DNA of 64,000 nucleotides from Bactericera cockerelli (lineage: Eukaryota > Arthropoda > Insecta > Hemiptera > Triozidae): positions 23,143,844-23,207,843 of the forward strand of contig CM044964.1 in the NCBI GenBank assembly GCA_024516035.1, in the 5' to 3' direction. How positions within the stretch are numbered: position 1 is the first letter of the stretch; each line of letters starts with the position of its first letter. Position numbers and translations under genes: made by a program. A model generated the notes under the pieces. It was given only the letters and a program-made list of their open reading frames with translations. It was not told the origin of the DNA and searched no databases. Below are positions 41,691 through 52,452 of this stretch, one piece after another.

Positions 41691-42530
41691 TCAAGGGATT
41701 GGAGGTAATTCTGAGTAACATAATAATAATAATAATGGTTTTTTTAAAATACATATTTTGATCTTCTTCTTGTTCCTATATAAGTATAGCTGTACTTTTC
41801 AGAAACATTTCTTTGTCTATATATATTTTGTTACATTTCTTCTATAACTACTTCTTCTATTTCTATTATTATCTCAGTTTTGTCATGACCTTTCCTTTTT
41901 TTGGTTACATTTCATTATCTTCCAATAAATACCGACGTGAAGAGACTGACTCACTCATTCATAAATCACTTTGCGTAATTTCATTTTAATTTAGAATTTT
42001 CTTTCGTGGATTTGGAATGATAGCATATCACCTCTTCGGCGCAACAGAGTATTGGATTTCTACTAGTTCTCCAAAGCGAGAAGAAACAAAATAACCTCTA
42101 GATTTGACTGGTTTGAATCCTAGAAGACCTTCAACCGAGAAAGACACGATCTCAAGACATGACAGAAATAAATGTTTTCGTCGATCAAACATTTTTATTC
42201 TAATCTAACATAATTGTTTTGTGTCACATTTTTTAAAATGCATCTCAGTCGATTACACTGTATTCTTGTTTATTATATAAATATATTCGTGATCTTACAA
42301 CTAATATTTTATATTAAAGTTCAACTTTTGAAGTATTTGGATTAAGAAACAAAAATCCAAGCGGCTTCTATAAAGAGAAAAACAGAGTTTCACTATGGTG
42401 TTACCAAATATGAAACGTGACAGGCAGGTCAGCTAGATCCAGGATTCTAGGAGACTCGTTTTAAATTATGGAGTGCATCGTTTTAGATTTCCTCATGCAG
42501 AAAATCAGCCTAGACATCCAGAGAGAAGAG
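41691..42530. other. Non-coding stretch
   Basis: AT-rich; no recognised gene or repeat family. Confidence 0.4.
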
Positions 42531-42534
42531 AGAC

Positions 42535-42600
42535 AAGACGAGTCGATCTGGTAATCCAGAAGTCACGGGTTCGAATCCGAGTCGGGATATGTTATTGCCG
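42535..42600 (+). mobile_element. tRNA-like head fragment (tS4/tS5 type)
   Basis: GATCTGGTAATCCAGAAGTC and B box GGGTTCGAATCCGAGTCGGG; upstream half lost. Confidence 0.55.
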
Positions 42601-42619
42601 AAAAGTAGTATATTATTAT

Positions 42620-42768
42620 TGAATATTTTATTAATATAGGACATTTATATAAAAACAAGTGATGAGAAAAAAAATGAACAATATAAATAAGAAAAAAAGA
42701 TGACTATCAATATTTATAAATATGTTCTAACTAAAGGGCAGGGTTATTGGCTATACAGTAAACATACC
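42620..42768 (-). mobile_element. LINE-type 3' end (L3)
   Basis: CTAACTAAAGGGCAGGGTTATTG at the right, AT-rich tail to the left (AATATTTTATTAATATAGG). Confidence 0.5.
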
Positions 42769-42839
42769 TTCTGAATTTTATTAAAATACATATTTACATA
42801 ACAAACATATATTATCATCATTCTTTTCCCGTGACATGG

Positions 42840-43015
42840 TGTCTATCCGTTTGTTCGAATTCCACCTAGTGCATGAATTTTTCCTCATTAACTTGAGTTT
42901 TTGACCACCATAATAATGCGACTCTGAGGGTTAGGTGGTAGAAAATGCTCTAAGCATTAGCGTAGCCTGGTGGTTGGTTACCTTCCACTAAAGAGAGTTA
43001 ATATTATTATCCTCC
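42840..43015 (+). mobile_element. SINE family tS5, head truncated
   Basis: GTTCGAATTCCACCTAGTGC, ATTTTTCCTCATTAACTTG, AGGTGGTAGAAAATGCTC and CCACTAAAGAGAG. Confidence 0.75.
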
Positions 43016-44180
43016 CATTTGGTATTTCGACCACATAATAATAGTTCTTGGGCTTACTAGTGGGACACCTTAAAGGGATATCATTAATTATACCTACTAT
43101 GTAGAAGTCCTGATCTATGGATGAAACATAGTATCTCTAAACGGGCCGACAGACAGACACAAAACCAAAGTTGCTCAGGAGGTTATGAAGCTCCAGAAAT
43201 ATGAAGAAAAAAAAAATCAGAGCAAAAAAATATTTATTAAAAGAAAAGAACACAATACTTCGTTTTCTAGTTTTAGAAATTTTCGGAAGTAAAAGATAAT
43301 AATGTAAAATAATAAGGAGACATTGCATAATCAGACTTATAAGGTGCATTAACCTCTATGACTAAGCATAAGCAGGTATCTTCAAATCCTAAATTGGAAG
43401 ACTGAAAGAAAATCAATCAACCGAGATACAATCCTGATAGAGAGAGAAAGATATACATAGGAGAAGCGAATGAGAAGATCTACAAACTTTTTTTTTTTTT
43501 TCAATCTGTATTTTCGATTGCCTATAAATACCCATCGTCTCTTACAGTGTTCGTCCTTCAGGATTCATGTTTTTCAGGATAACCAAGGATACAAGCGGCC
43601 TGCGTTTCCTCTTTGAATACCTAAAATAATAATAATAATAATAACGCCTTATTGATTCTAATTTAAACTAATGAGTGCCATTATTCCAGTAGTGAGTTCG
43701 AGAATACCAAGACAAATATTATTATGAAAAAATAAAAAATATTATTATGACGAGAATATTATTATGTGGTCAAAATCCCATAATTGTGGGAGGACGCAGT
43801 CTCTAGATTAGTCTAGATTAACAAACCGACAGTTTGACGGCTGAGCTACCAGGACATGTTTGCCTAGGTAGCTCAATACCATTAGCCTGGCTGAATATGA
43901 ATTTGGGACTTAGGAAATGCTTATGATCTTCTGTAAACCCAATCAATGCTTTATAAGATAAAAAGATCTCAACGTCGGTCCCATAGTTTATGAGGCCTTG
44001 ACGATTGTGCTGCTGGGTCGGTCATAGTTATAATAGTCATACGACTAGTTATTAGTTATGTTAATAATGGTGTACATCAGGGCAATCATGCTGGTGACAT
44101 TTCTCATGAATACAAACTCGTTCTACTTAGACGTCACCCGTGCTTGTGTACTTGCTGTGAGTCCCAACTTGTTGAGATAA
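43016..44180. other. Non-coding with tS4 fragments
   Basis: tS4 body pieces at 43016-43070 (CCTCCCATTTGGTATTTCG) and, on the minus strand, at 43675-43860 (CTATTCCAGTAGTGAG-like, GAGCTACCAGGACATG). No gene is supported. Confidence 0.45.
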
Positions 44181-44665
44181 TTGCTTTTTTTCTCATCTCT
44201 CTTTCCTTTCCTTTCTCCTTCTATTTCCCTTTTCTATCTTCTCCTTTTTTTCTCTATTTCTTTACCTATATCTGTCTTCTTCTTTTTAAATTTGCTTTGC
44301 CTATTTCTCTCTTCTCATTTCTCTCTCTATTTCTTTCCCTATTTTTCTCCTCTCTTTTTTAAATTATCTTTTCCTGTTTCTCTCTTCTCCTTTTTCTTTC
44401 TGTTTCTTTCCCTATTTCTCTCTTCTCCTTTTTCTTTCTGTTTCTTTCCCGATTTCTCTCTTCTCTTTTTTCTTTCTATTTATTTCCCTATTTCTCTCTT
44501 CTTCTTTCTAAATCTCCTTATTTCTCTCAAATTCCTATTTCTCTATCCTCTCCTATTTCTCTATATTTTCTTCGCCTCCCTATAGTATGTCTATCCCTTT
44601 ACCTCTCTCTCTCTCTCACACCTTTTTCTCTCTCTCTCTCCCTCACCTTTCTCTCTGTTGCTATC
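44181..44665. repeat. Pyrimidine-rich tract
   Basis: TTTCTCTCTTCTCCTTTTTC and CTATTTCTTTCCCTATTTCTC units of about 50 bases, repeated seven or more times. Confidence 0.9.
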
Positions 44666-45659
44666 TATCATAGACATCTTGTATGCTCCTATTTTATTTT
44701 ACCTGTCCTGGACACGTGGAGTCGATGTTAATTTTTATCTTTCTACCCGTCAGGCGCGATTCTGATGTCGCTTGCATTTTAGGATTTTAGATTTATAAAA
44801 TCAATAATGATTTTAATTAGGGTCTATTATAATTAAACTACCTTTTATTGTATTGGAAGGGTTATATTCCGTCAGTAAGAGGTTTTTGTATACTTACATT
44901 TTATGTTGTTGTTGTAGTCGGTCTCCAGGCAACTTTGAGACTCGTCCTGTAGCCCAGGCAAATTAGTGCTGTAGCGTCAAAAAATTGCTCAATAGCTGGA
45001 AATCGTTTTAAAACCCTTAAAGGGGTCCTGAATAATGGGTATATGAGTTTGCGACGGATTTTAGGTTGTGCTTCCGAGTTTAGGGCCTAAATAGTGCAAA
45101 TTTTTTGCACTTTTTTTAAAATTGCGCTTATAACTCAAAATGTATTTATTCTACAGAAAATTTTACTCAGTTCTTATTTAAGGAACATAAAATTATGCGT
45201 CTAATGACGTTTGAATCATTAAAAAAAATTAAGCCGTTCAGCCACAATCGCTCCTCAAAGATGGGTGGTTTTTTCAAACATAGCTCAAATTTTGAAAATT
45301 CTCAACTTTTAACGCCTGTAAGTCAAAAAGGACTGCACCAATTGAAAAATTTAATGGAATCGAACTTGTAGAAAATGTAATTTTAAGTAAAATACTGTTT
45401 GAAATTTGAAATTTGCTCACTCCAGTGCTGAGATATGAATTTTAAACCGAAAGAGTTCCTAGAGCCAAATTTTCGCTAAGGCAACGCAAAAAACTTCGTC
45501 TGAACTCTAAAATTATCACATTCTTACAACTTTTCAAGCAAAACTGAACGTTATCTACTGAATTCAGTCGAATAGGTAGTTTAAAATATTGAGAAACTTG
45601 CACTGAATTTTACTAAGATCTGTTTACTGAACATGTGATTTCAAGACAGCAGGCACACT

Positions 45660-46232
45660 ATGGAGGATGTAACTTGTTTTATATGCGGGAACATTGTGCA
45701 AGAAGGAGCGGATAGAGGAATATTAAAGGAAAAGTCACTTCGAACGTTTATTGAGGCCAGCAGGAGGAGGAATGATGGGCATCACACGTGGTTACAGATT
45801 CAGAAATCTGTTATACTTCACGAGAAGTGTCGCAAAGGTGTCTACACGAAGGAGTCAAACATTGTAAAGGCCGAAAAAGAAGCAGGAAACGCAAGCCGTG
45901 TGACAAGAGGCCGTGAGGAAATACCAAAATTCAACTTTAAGGAGCTCTGCTTCTACTGTGGAAAAGATGCCTCTGAAAGCTTCAAGGTTAAACTGAAAAA
46001 GCTTCCTCTTCATAGACGTGAAATTCAGACACAAGAAATAATGCAAAAAATTAAAGGTTCTGCAATTGCCAGAGGAGATGAAATGGGGGCGGTGGTATTG
46101 CGTAAGATGGCAACTGAATCAGACCTCGTAGCCGCTGAAGGCAAGTACGATTCTTGTCGTGGTATGTTCTTTAATTCACGCCCATCTATGGATCCTGATG
46201 CAGCTCAAGGTATATCTGGACGAGGGGAGTGA
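45660..46232 (+). CDS. Transposon-encoded zinc-finger-like protein, N-terminal part (190 aa)
   Basis: ATG 45660, stop 46232. Visible metal-ligand patterns are C6-x2-C9 with H54-x2-C57 (ILHEKCRKG) and a second C97-x2-C100 (CFYCGKD) that should pair with the KYDSC region near C166. The sequence SLRTFIEASRRRND..LHEKCRKGVYTK resembles large uncharacterised proteins that are repetitive in arthropod and other invertebrate genomes. Those proteins are several times longer; here the ORF ends soon after DLVAAEGKYDSC, so it is truncated by the internal deletion. The histidine normally expected near C166 seems to be lost. It lies entirely within the foldback element, so I infer a mobile-element remnant and not a host gene. 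Confidence 0.6.
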   Translation: MEDVTCFICGNIVQEGADRGILKEKSLRTFIEASRRRNDGHHTWLQIQKSVILHEKCRKGVYTKESNIVKAEKEAGNASRVTRGREEIPKFNFKELCFYCGKDASESFKVKLKKLPLHRREIQTQEIMQKIKGSAIARGDEMGAVVLRKMATESDLVAAEGKYDSCRGMFFNSRPSMDPDAAQGISGRGE

Positions 46233-46632
46233 ATTAATGTAGTAACTGGGGCTTTGAAGCCGAAAATATGCCTATCATCTGATATTGAAGTGTTATTTCT
46301 AACAGTTAGGGGCGTAGAGATCGAGTGATATGTGCGGGGTAAGTTTGGAGTCAATTCAAACTGGAGTCACATGGCGTGAACAAGGAGAGTTCGCTCAAAC
46401 TGGTCACTAGTGGGATTGATTTCACCTTCAGTATGGAGGTTCTAGGTACTAACGACTTCTTAGGAGTGAAGCACTGAATACCCCCCCATAGCATGGAACG
46501 TATAATGGCCTTATCATCACTAAAAATTCATTAACTCAATTCGTATATGACAACGCCGATATAAACATGGATACCATTGATGGACATGAAAAGTGGTTCA
46601 CTCCTAAGAAGTCGTTAGTACCCAGAACCTCC

Positions 46633-47281
46633 ATATCTTTTCCACAGTAGAAGCAGAGCTCCTTGAAGTTGAATTTTGGTATTTCCTCACGGCCTCTTGT
46701 CACACGGCTTCCGTTTCTTGCTTCTTTTTCGGCCTTTACAGTGTTTGACTCCTTCGTGTAGACACCTTTGCGACACTTCTCGTGAAGTATAACAGATCTT
46801 TGAGTCTGTAACCACGTGTGATGCACATCATTTCTCCTCCTGCTGTCCTCAATGAACATTCGAAGTGACTTTTCCTTTAATATTCTTCTATCTTTGCCTT
46901 TAATATGTTGTAGTCACTGTAGCCGAGTGAGTTAGCGCGCTAGGCATTGCACGCATGGTGACCTGGGTTCAACTCCCAGCGGGATGGGATTTTTTCTGCT
47001 CTGTAGCTCTGTACTTGGATGTTTGGGGTCCACTCATACTTCGTGAGTCGTGAGGAAAAAAGAGTAGCTGCTTTGATATGAAGCAGCGACCAGTGGCTGA
47101 ATCATAGGCACACAAATAATACAAGATATTGTAAATTAAACTGGCAAAGTTCTATGATTCTGCGCTACCCACTAAAAATGTGACATAACAACACAAAGAA
47201 AATGCATTTTTATTATTATATTATTATTAATATTCCTTCTTGCACAATGTTCCCGCATATAAAACAAGTTACATCCTCCAT
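46633..47281 (-). pseudogene. Inverted, SINE-split copy of the same transposon ORF
   Basis: On the minus strand from the start codon at 47281, the frame matches the plus-strand ORF for about 12 codons, is cut by a tS1 SINE (about 46912-47205), then resumes as FIEDSRRRNDVHHTWLQ, LHEKCRKGVYTKESN, RGREEIPKFNF and LCFYCGKD. After that it joins unrelated central sequence. Substitutions relative to the other arm are mostly single residues (A/D, G/V, I/T). Confidence 0.8.
46912..47205 (+). mobile_element. SINE family tS1 inside the foldback right arm
   Basis: Head GTCACTGTAGCCGAGTGAG, B box GGGTTCAACTCCCAGC, body with a small internal duplication (CTCTGTAGCTCTGTAC; GTGAGTCGTGAGG) and end ATAACAACACAAAGAAAA. 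Confidence 0.85.
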
Positions 47282-47997
47282 AGTGTGCCAGCTGTCTTGA
47301 AATCACAACATGTTCAGTGAAGATCTTAGTAAAATTCAGTGCAAGTTTCTCAAACTTTTAAATTACCTATTCGACTGAATTCAATAGATTACGTTCAGTT
47401 TTGCTTGAAAAGTTGTAAGAATATGAGAATTTTAGAGTTCAGATGAAGTTTCTTGCGTTGCACTGCCTTAGCGGAAATTTGGCGCTAGGGACGAAAAATC
47501 ATATCTCAGCACTGAAGTGAGCAAATTTCAAATTTCAAACAGTATTTTACTTAAAATTACATTTTCTACAAGTTCGATTCTATTAATTTTTTCAATTGGT
47601 GCAGTCCTTTTTGACTTACAGGCGTTAAAAGTTGAGAATTTTCAAAATTTGAGCTATGTTTGAAAAAACCACCCATCTTTGAGGAGCGATTGTGGCTGAA
47701 CGGCTTAACCTTTTTTAATGATTCAAACGTCATTAGACGCATAATTTTATGTTCCTTAAATAAGAACTGAGTAAAATTTTCTGTAGAACAAATACATTTT
47801 GAGTTATAAGCGCAATTTTAAAAAAAGTGCAAAAAATTTGCACTATTTAGGCCCTAAACTCGGAAGCACAACCTAAAATCCGTCGCAAACTCATATACCC
47901 ATTATTCAGGACCCCTTTAAGGGTTTAAAACGATTTCCAGCTATTGAGCAATTTTTTGACGCTAGACCCCATTTTAGCACTAATTTGCCTGGGCTAC

Positions 47998-48367
47998 TGA
48001 GACCTGAACCACAAATTTCTATGTGCGATCAACCATCGTGAGGACTTGAACATTTTCTTCTTAATCCATTAAGCCCTTAGGAAACTCCCAGCTAGCCTGG
48101 CTTGTAAGGTTTGGCTAGTCTGTTCTCTGTTTAGAGTCCTCTAGCGAGATACTAGTCTTCTCCCTCTTTAACGTCCGCCAGTCAGAGCTTACATTTTCTA
48201 ATCAACTTCCTGAGGCCTTACTTGACTTGTGTTTGTCTGTAATTTCCTTATGTTAGGTATGAACCGTATGACTCACAATATTATCACAGTGAGTGGTGGA
48301 AGCGGAGTATCACAAGACTCTTAATAATAAATTCGCGGACTCTTTTCTTAGTTACATACAAGAATAT
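47998..48367. other. Non-coding, 3' flank of the THEG-like gene
   Basis: A degraded pair of CTAGTC/TCTCCCTCTTTA units near 48105-48185 is related to the 1512 minisatellite. No gene. Confidence 0.45.
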
Positions 48368-48373
48368 TTTATT
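48368..48373 (-). terminator. Polyadenylation signal of the THEG-like gene
   Basis: AATAAA on the minus strand, 45 bases after the stop codon. This fits the 3' end of a transcript. Confidence 0.6.
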
Positions 48374-48417
48374 TTCAATATAGAAATACCATAGGTGTTT
48401 CTACAGAACGTTGTCCC

Positions 48418-49854
48418 CTAGTACAGATCTTTGAAACAGTTGTGCTGAAATTCCCTTGGGTCCCCCTTTGGTTTCGACAGCTCCAACATTCTGGCTGTGA
48501 GGGTGTATCGCAGCGCGCTCGGCTTGATTTCGTAAGGATCCCATGGTTCCTCTTTCTCATATATCCTGGGCTCAGCAAGCTTGAGGATCCGTTTGGTCGG
48601 TTTGTACTGCAGAGCTCCCGACTTGACCTGGAAGGCAGACGCGTCTGGATCTTCTACAGTGCGCTGGTAAGGCTCCGTCCGTATTCTGGGCTCAGCTAGT
48701 TTTTCCATTCTCTCAGAGGTTCTGTACCTCAGAGCGCGCTCCATCTTGTCGTCAAAGTTATACTCCAGATCCTTCACATACTCAGGATTCAGTGAGCGAG
48801 GCTGTGCCAGTGCAACAATACGATCTGTCGCCTGGTATTTCAGTGAAGTCCTGTCTACATGGTCCGGTGGTGGTGTTCTCTTGTTGATTCTCTTTGGACG
48901 AGAGAGTTCTATAAGTCGAGGAAGCATTTCTTCATACGTACGCTTTGGTTTGTCAGTCTCTTCATTGATTTGTGGTGGACACTTTAACTTTACTACTTTA
49001 GGGCGGGAGTTCTTCAAGTACCATTCGCGGCGCTCTTTCGCAGTTCTGGGTTTCGTGTGCCGTCGGATCTTCATCACAGGCTCTGAGGGTATTTTTTTAG
49101 GTCGGGAAAGACGAAAGAGCCAGTCCTGTCTCTCTTTCTTTGTTTTCTTTTTCTTTTTCGGCGCGCGGCTGAGGGTGGGCCGGTGGCTGTAGACAGGTAT
49201 ACAGCGCGGGTGTATGGGTTTCAGAAGCGGCCTCATCAGATGTTTGTTTCGCTCCTGCTGCTTCTCTGACATTGCGGATTTCACCACATGGTCGAACATC
49301 CAGGTGTAGCCGTCCACTTCGGTCCCCTCGTCCTGTCTTATGACACCGAACGCGACGGACTTCTTCCTCTGTCTCTCTCGCAATTTGATTTGTGCAGAAG
49401 TTTCTTTCTTAATCTGTGGCTCTTCAAAAATGATTCTCGATGCATTTTCTCTCAACTCATTGATACGACTCTCTGTAATCTCAATTTCAGTTGAGCTCTC
49501 GTTTTCTGCGTTTTCCTCAATGTCCTCCCAGTCAACATAAGACAGAAGCTTTTTTCGGGGAGATATCTCCTTGTTGAGATGAAATCTCTCGTAAATAACA
49601 TCCAAAGGTTTGTAGAGTACCTCGTTAAACTTGAGGCGTTTATTTTTCTTCGTTGCGTCTGCCGATGGCTGTTTTTCCTCGGGTTCAGCAATTTCCACTG
49701 GGTCGGTAACTGTCTGGTCTTGAGTTTTTTTCTCTTTAATCTTCATCTTGTCGGCAGTAGTGTCTTCGGAGACCTTTTTGTCAGACTTTTTACTTTTGCC
49801 TGTCAACTTCTTATCTCCTTGACGTTTAGTCTTTGCTTTTTTTCGCCATGACAA
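48418..49854 (-). CDS. THEG-repeat protein (testis-expressed / sperm microtubule-associated type), single exon
   Basis: 478 residues, ATG at 49854 and TAG at 48418, with no intron. Residues 1-75 are Lys/Glu/Asp-rich and probably disordered. From about 249 to 462 there are seven copies of a short motif with an L-S/A-x-P-R/K core: LSRPKK 249, NSRPK 282, LSRPKR 317, LAQPR 349, LAEPR 387, LAEPR 427, LSKPK 459. The later ones are preceded by ALxYxxTxR. This is the testicular haploid expressed gene (THEG) repeat pattern, known from axonemal and sperm microtubule proteins. Codon use is mixed and the ORF is intact. The gene diverges from cuticle gene 2, about 1.05 kb apart. The lack of introns may mean a retrocopy, but no target duplication was identified. 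Confidence 0.88.
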   Translation of the reverse strand: MSWRKKAKTKRQGDKKLTGKSKKSDKKVSEDTTADKMKIKEKKTQDQTVTDPVEIAEPEEKQPSADATKKNKRLKFNEVLYKPLDVIYERFHLNKEISPRKKLLSYVDWEDIEENAENESSTEIEITESRINELRENASRIIFEEPQIKKETSAQIKLRERQRKKSVAFGVIRQDEGTEVDGYTWMFDHVVKSAMSEKQQERNKHLMRPLLKPIHPRCIPVYSHRPTLSRAPKKKKKTKKERQDWLFRLSRPKKIPSEPVMKIRRHTKPRTAKERREWYLKNSRPKVVKLKCPPQINEETDKPKRTYEEMLPRLIELSRPKRINKRTPPPDHVDRTSLKYQATDRIVALAQPRSLNPEYVKDLEYNFDDKMERALRYRTSERMEKLAEPRIRTEPYQRTVEDPDASAFQVKSGALQYKPTKRILKLAEPRIYEKEEPWDPYEIKPSALRYTLTARMLELSKPKGDPREFQHNCFKDLY

Positions 49855-50229
49855 GTAATTTTTGGTATATTTATTCTAATAGGTATACTAATTTCCTAAT
49901 TTTAATATAAATATTTTTTTGAAATTAAATTACCTATTCGAATAATATATACTTGGCTAATAACATAAATAATATACGATACGCCTAATTTGGCTTAAAT
50001 AATAATTACAAAATACTGTTATACCATTCTGACTGGGGGACTATAAACAGGAAGGAGACAGTTTTAGAAGTGCTGAGTCATCCCCCCACTGTCTGGCTAC
50101 CATCGTTCACGATGACGCGACCCTATGATGATGTTATATTGACTCTTTATTAGCAACCAACTATTTTTTTAGAAATAATAATATACGAGTAGGTACTAGG
50201 TAGAGACCCTTGGATTTGTTGGTAAAGTT
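49855..50229. other. 5' flank of the THEG-like gene, with repeat R
   Basis: AT-rich to 50030; then a minisatellite-like GACTGGGGGACTATAAACAG and repeat R on the minus strand (CTGTCTGGCTACCATCGTTC, ATGACGCGACCCTATGATG) to about 50135. Confidence 0.6.
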
Positions 50230-50230
50230 T

Positions 50231-50378
50231 TTTTTTTTTTTTTTTTTGTTTAACGTCGCTTTCAACTACATGGTCATATCACGACAGGGTGTTACCCTCC
50301 ATTCGCAGGAAACTCACAAACCTGCTACCCACATTAACCTCACCCAGCCTGGGTTGGGCCGGAATGCCAGCATCACGT
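50231..50378 (-). mobile_element. 5S-SINE tail copy with target-site duplication
   Basis: Starts with a T run (A tail), then TTTAACGTCGCTTTCAAC, CATTCGCAGGAAACTCAC, CCCAGCCTGGGTTGGGCC to GCATCACG, where the 5S part is cut off. Flanked by TTGGTAAAGTTT at about 50219 and 50379. The 5' truncation and T/A tail are those of LINE-type insertion. Confidence 0.85.
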
Positions 50379-50908
50379 TGGTAAAGTTTATTATTGTTAA
50401 TTTATATTGAAATTACCTACAAATCAAAATAACATTGAACAAATGTAATCATTCTGATTTCATCAATTTCTTTTACTCCGTTTTCAATTCTTCTTCCAAT
50501 TTCAATATCTTGCCATATGATGGTTTGATCTTCTGCTTGCTTCAGGCAATAACAGAACGGGTCATCGGACTCTAAATATGGAGAGAGAGAGAAAGAGAGA
50601 GAGAGACCGAATAGAAGATGAGACCAGAAGTTTTTCACATCCAAAACCGTGTAATCAACTAGATCCAGTACCTAGGATTAAAAATTTTCATTCAGATTTT
50701 GATCTTCGATCGAAATCATCTCAAAATTAATAAGATAGTATAATGAAAAATAGAAAAAAATAATAGAAATTGACATTTTAATTTTATAAGAATAGATTTC
50801 TTTAAGTTTATTTTAGTGTAAAAAAAAACATTATTTAGTGTGATCAAGTGTTTTTAGATCTTTCTCTTTTTCTTTTCCTGATCTTCAGTGTAATTTGTTT
50901 ATAACGTT

Positions 50909-50920
50909 ATGTATAGTCTG
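50909..50920 (+). CDS. Cuticle gene 2, proposed exon 1 (MYSL)
   Basis: ATGTATAGTCTG is followed directly by the donor GTAAGTAC at 50921, phase 0. Joined to the acceptor at 59966 it gives MYSL-VLFISAIGMALG, a typical signal peptide. The pattern matches cuticle gene 1 (MYRA + ILIFSAVV). TCAGT, an arthropod-type initiator, lies 24 bases upstream at 50885, but no TATA box is clear. Intron 1 would be 9,045 bases. The degraded copy at 53337 reads ATGTATAGTG then GTAAGA and would not stay in frame. Confidence 0.65.
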
Positions 50921-51834
50921 GTAAGTACTATGATTGATTTCTTTGTTAGAAGCACAAGGTCTCTACACAATTTTGTGGGTAGCGCAGCAATACTAATTTA
51001 ATCAGGTTTATGAGTTTCCTGCGAAAAACCCCCGCCGTGATATTTTCATGCAGTTGAAAAACGACATTTTACACTAATAAAACAACATTACTTAGATCAT
51101 TTTCCCTGGTGAGGTATCTGAAGAACGTAACGTGTTACGTTTCGTTTCCGAAATGAAAGAAAAACTCGAATCCGTTTCATTAGAAAATCCAAATGTGTTT
51201 CCGTTCTTAAGATAATTTGTTCCGTTCTCGAGATAATTGACCTCCACGTTCTCGTATTTTTATTTGTCTGAAGGAGGTTTGTTTTTTGATTGATTACCGC
51301 AATGTGGACTCTTCAGGGTCTTCAAGATGAATAAAATAGCAGGTTTGGGGCGAATAATAATAAATGTTTTTGTTATGCATTAAATAACATCATGGTCTAT
51401 CGTGTTCTTCTATGTATAAAGACGGTATGTACTTTTCAGGAACGGCAGCAACCTTTTTTTATTTTATTTTCTATTTTCTCAAGTTGTAAACAATTATTTT
51501 TGTTGTTGTTTCCATCTATTCGTTGTTCTCTTAAATGTTCTTTAAATATCATTGTTTTTTAATAAGTGTTTTTTGAATTTGTTTTTTCCTGAATATTTTA
51601 TGTTCTAATTTTTTAAGGTTTTCAGGTAATAATATAATGTTGGTACTTGATATTTGAGGTTGTTTTTCCATACTTACTATTATTTTATGTTTGGTACTAT
51701 AAAATTATGATTTCTTATTGCATATGGTGTTTCAATTATTTGTCTATATTTTTTTCGTAATTTAGAAGATAAATCATGCTGACCTGCATCATATATTATT
51801 AGATATTATTAAGGCCTCTCATTAAGCATAAGGC

Positions 51835-52096
51835 CTCTTCACATTTTTTGTGGGTAGTGCAGCATTACTAAGAGCCTCCTTCACTTTTCGAATTCTATTA
51901 CACTAATTTCTTATTACTCTGGTAATAACTCCCCTAGTATTTACTCATTAAAGTAACTACTCATTTTTCCTCATGAGGTATGAGTGGACCCCGAACATCT
52001 CAGTAGAGAGGAGAAAAATTCCTGCCACGCTGGGAATCGAACCCTGGTCAGCATGCATGCAATGCCTAGCGCGCTAAATCATTCGGCAACGGTCAC
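51835..52096 (-). mobile_element. SINE family tS1
   Basis: TCATTTTTCCTCATGAGGTA, GGACCCCGAACATCTCAG, B box region GGAATCGAACCCTGG and GCATGCAATGCCTAGCGC. It is inside copy A, and a degraded counterpart is at about 54120-54350 in copy B. Confidence 0.8.
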
Positions 52097-52210
52097 CATA
52101 TATTATTAATATTATTATTTTTATATAAAAAAATACATAGGTATATACATTTTTTATTTTTTCATAGATAGTAAAATTTTATTATACGTAAAAAAAGATA
52201 TTGGGATCAA

Positions 52211-52345
52211 GCTACTGAGGTCTAGTTAGTTGCTACTGAAGTCTGGTCGGTTGCTACTGAGGTCCGGTTGGTTGCTACTGAGGTCTAGTTGGTTGCTACT
52301 GAGGTCTGGTAGGTTGCTACTGAGGTCTGGTTGGTTGCAACTGAG
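52211..52345. repeat. 21-bp minisatellite derived from the tS2 head
   Basis: Seven units of GCTACTGAGGTCTGGTTGGTT type, spaced exactly 21 bases at the start. The first unit is preceded by GATCAAGCTACTGAGGTC, the start of a minus-strand tS2 head, from which the repeat evidently arose. Confidence 0.85.
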
Positions 52346-52374
52346 GTTAGTATTAACAGAGATTTTGTTAGAAA

Positions 52375-52452
52375 AATCCGCCAAACCAGACAATCGAATT
52401 TACGACCCGTAGACTCAAAGTCTATGAATAGACCACTACACCATGACCGTTT
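52375..52452 (-). mobile_element. tRNA-like SINE head
   Basis: The minus strand has GGTCATGGTGTAGTGGTCTA and a B-box-like GGTCGTAAATTCGATTG. Poor stems; not a tRNA gene. Confidence 0.55.

Larger units (their letters stand above)
44949..47997. mobile_element. 3.05 kb inverted-repeat transposon derivative
   Basis: The outer ends GTAGCCCAGGCAAATTAGTG (44949) and CACTAATTTGCCTGGGCTAC (to 47997) open two inverted arms of about 1 kb. They include ATAATGGGTATATGAGTTTG, GCACTATTTAGGCCCTAAAC and the first 100 codons of an ORF. The left arm carries the ORF intact to 46232; the right arm carries a broken copy split by a SINE. The centre (46240-46632) has a hairpin of its own and, in one plus-strand frame at about 46534, QFVYDNADINMDTIDGH, which I recall as a motif from the later part of the same transposon-encoded protein family. 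It is therefore a head-to-head deletion derivative of a larger element. Confidence 0.85.

Noticed and set aside
45660..46232. Host zinc-finger gene
   Set aside because: It lies within long inverted repeats, has an inverted second copy and is truncated, so a mobile-element origin is more likely.
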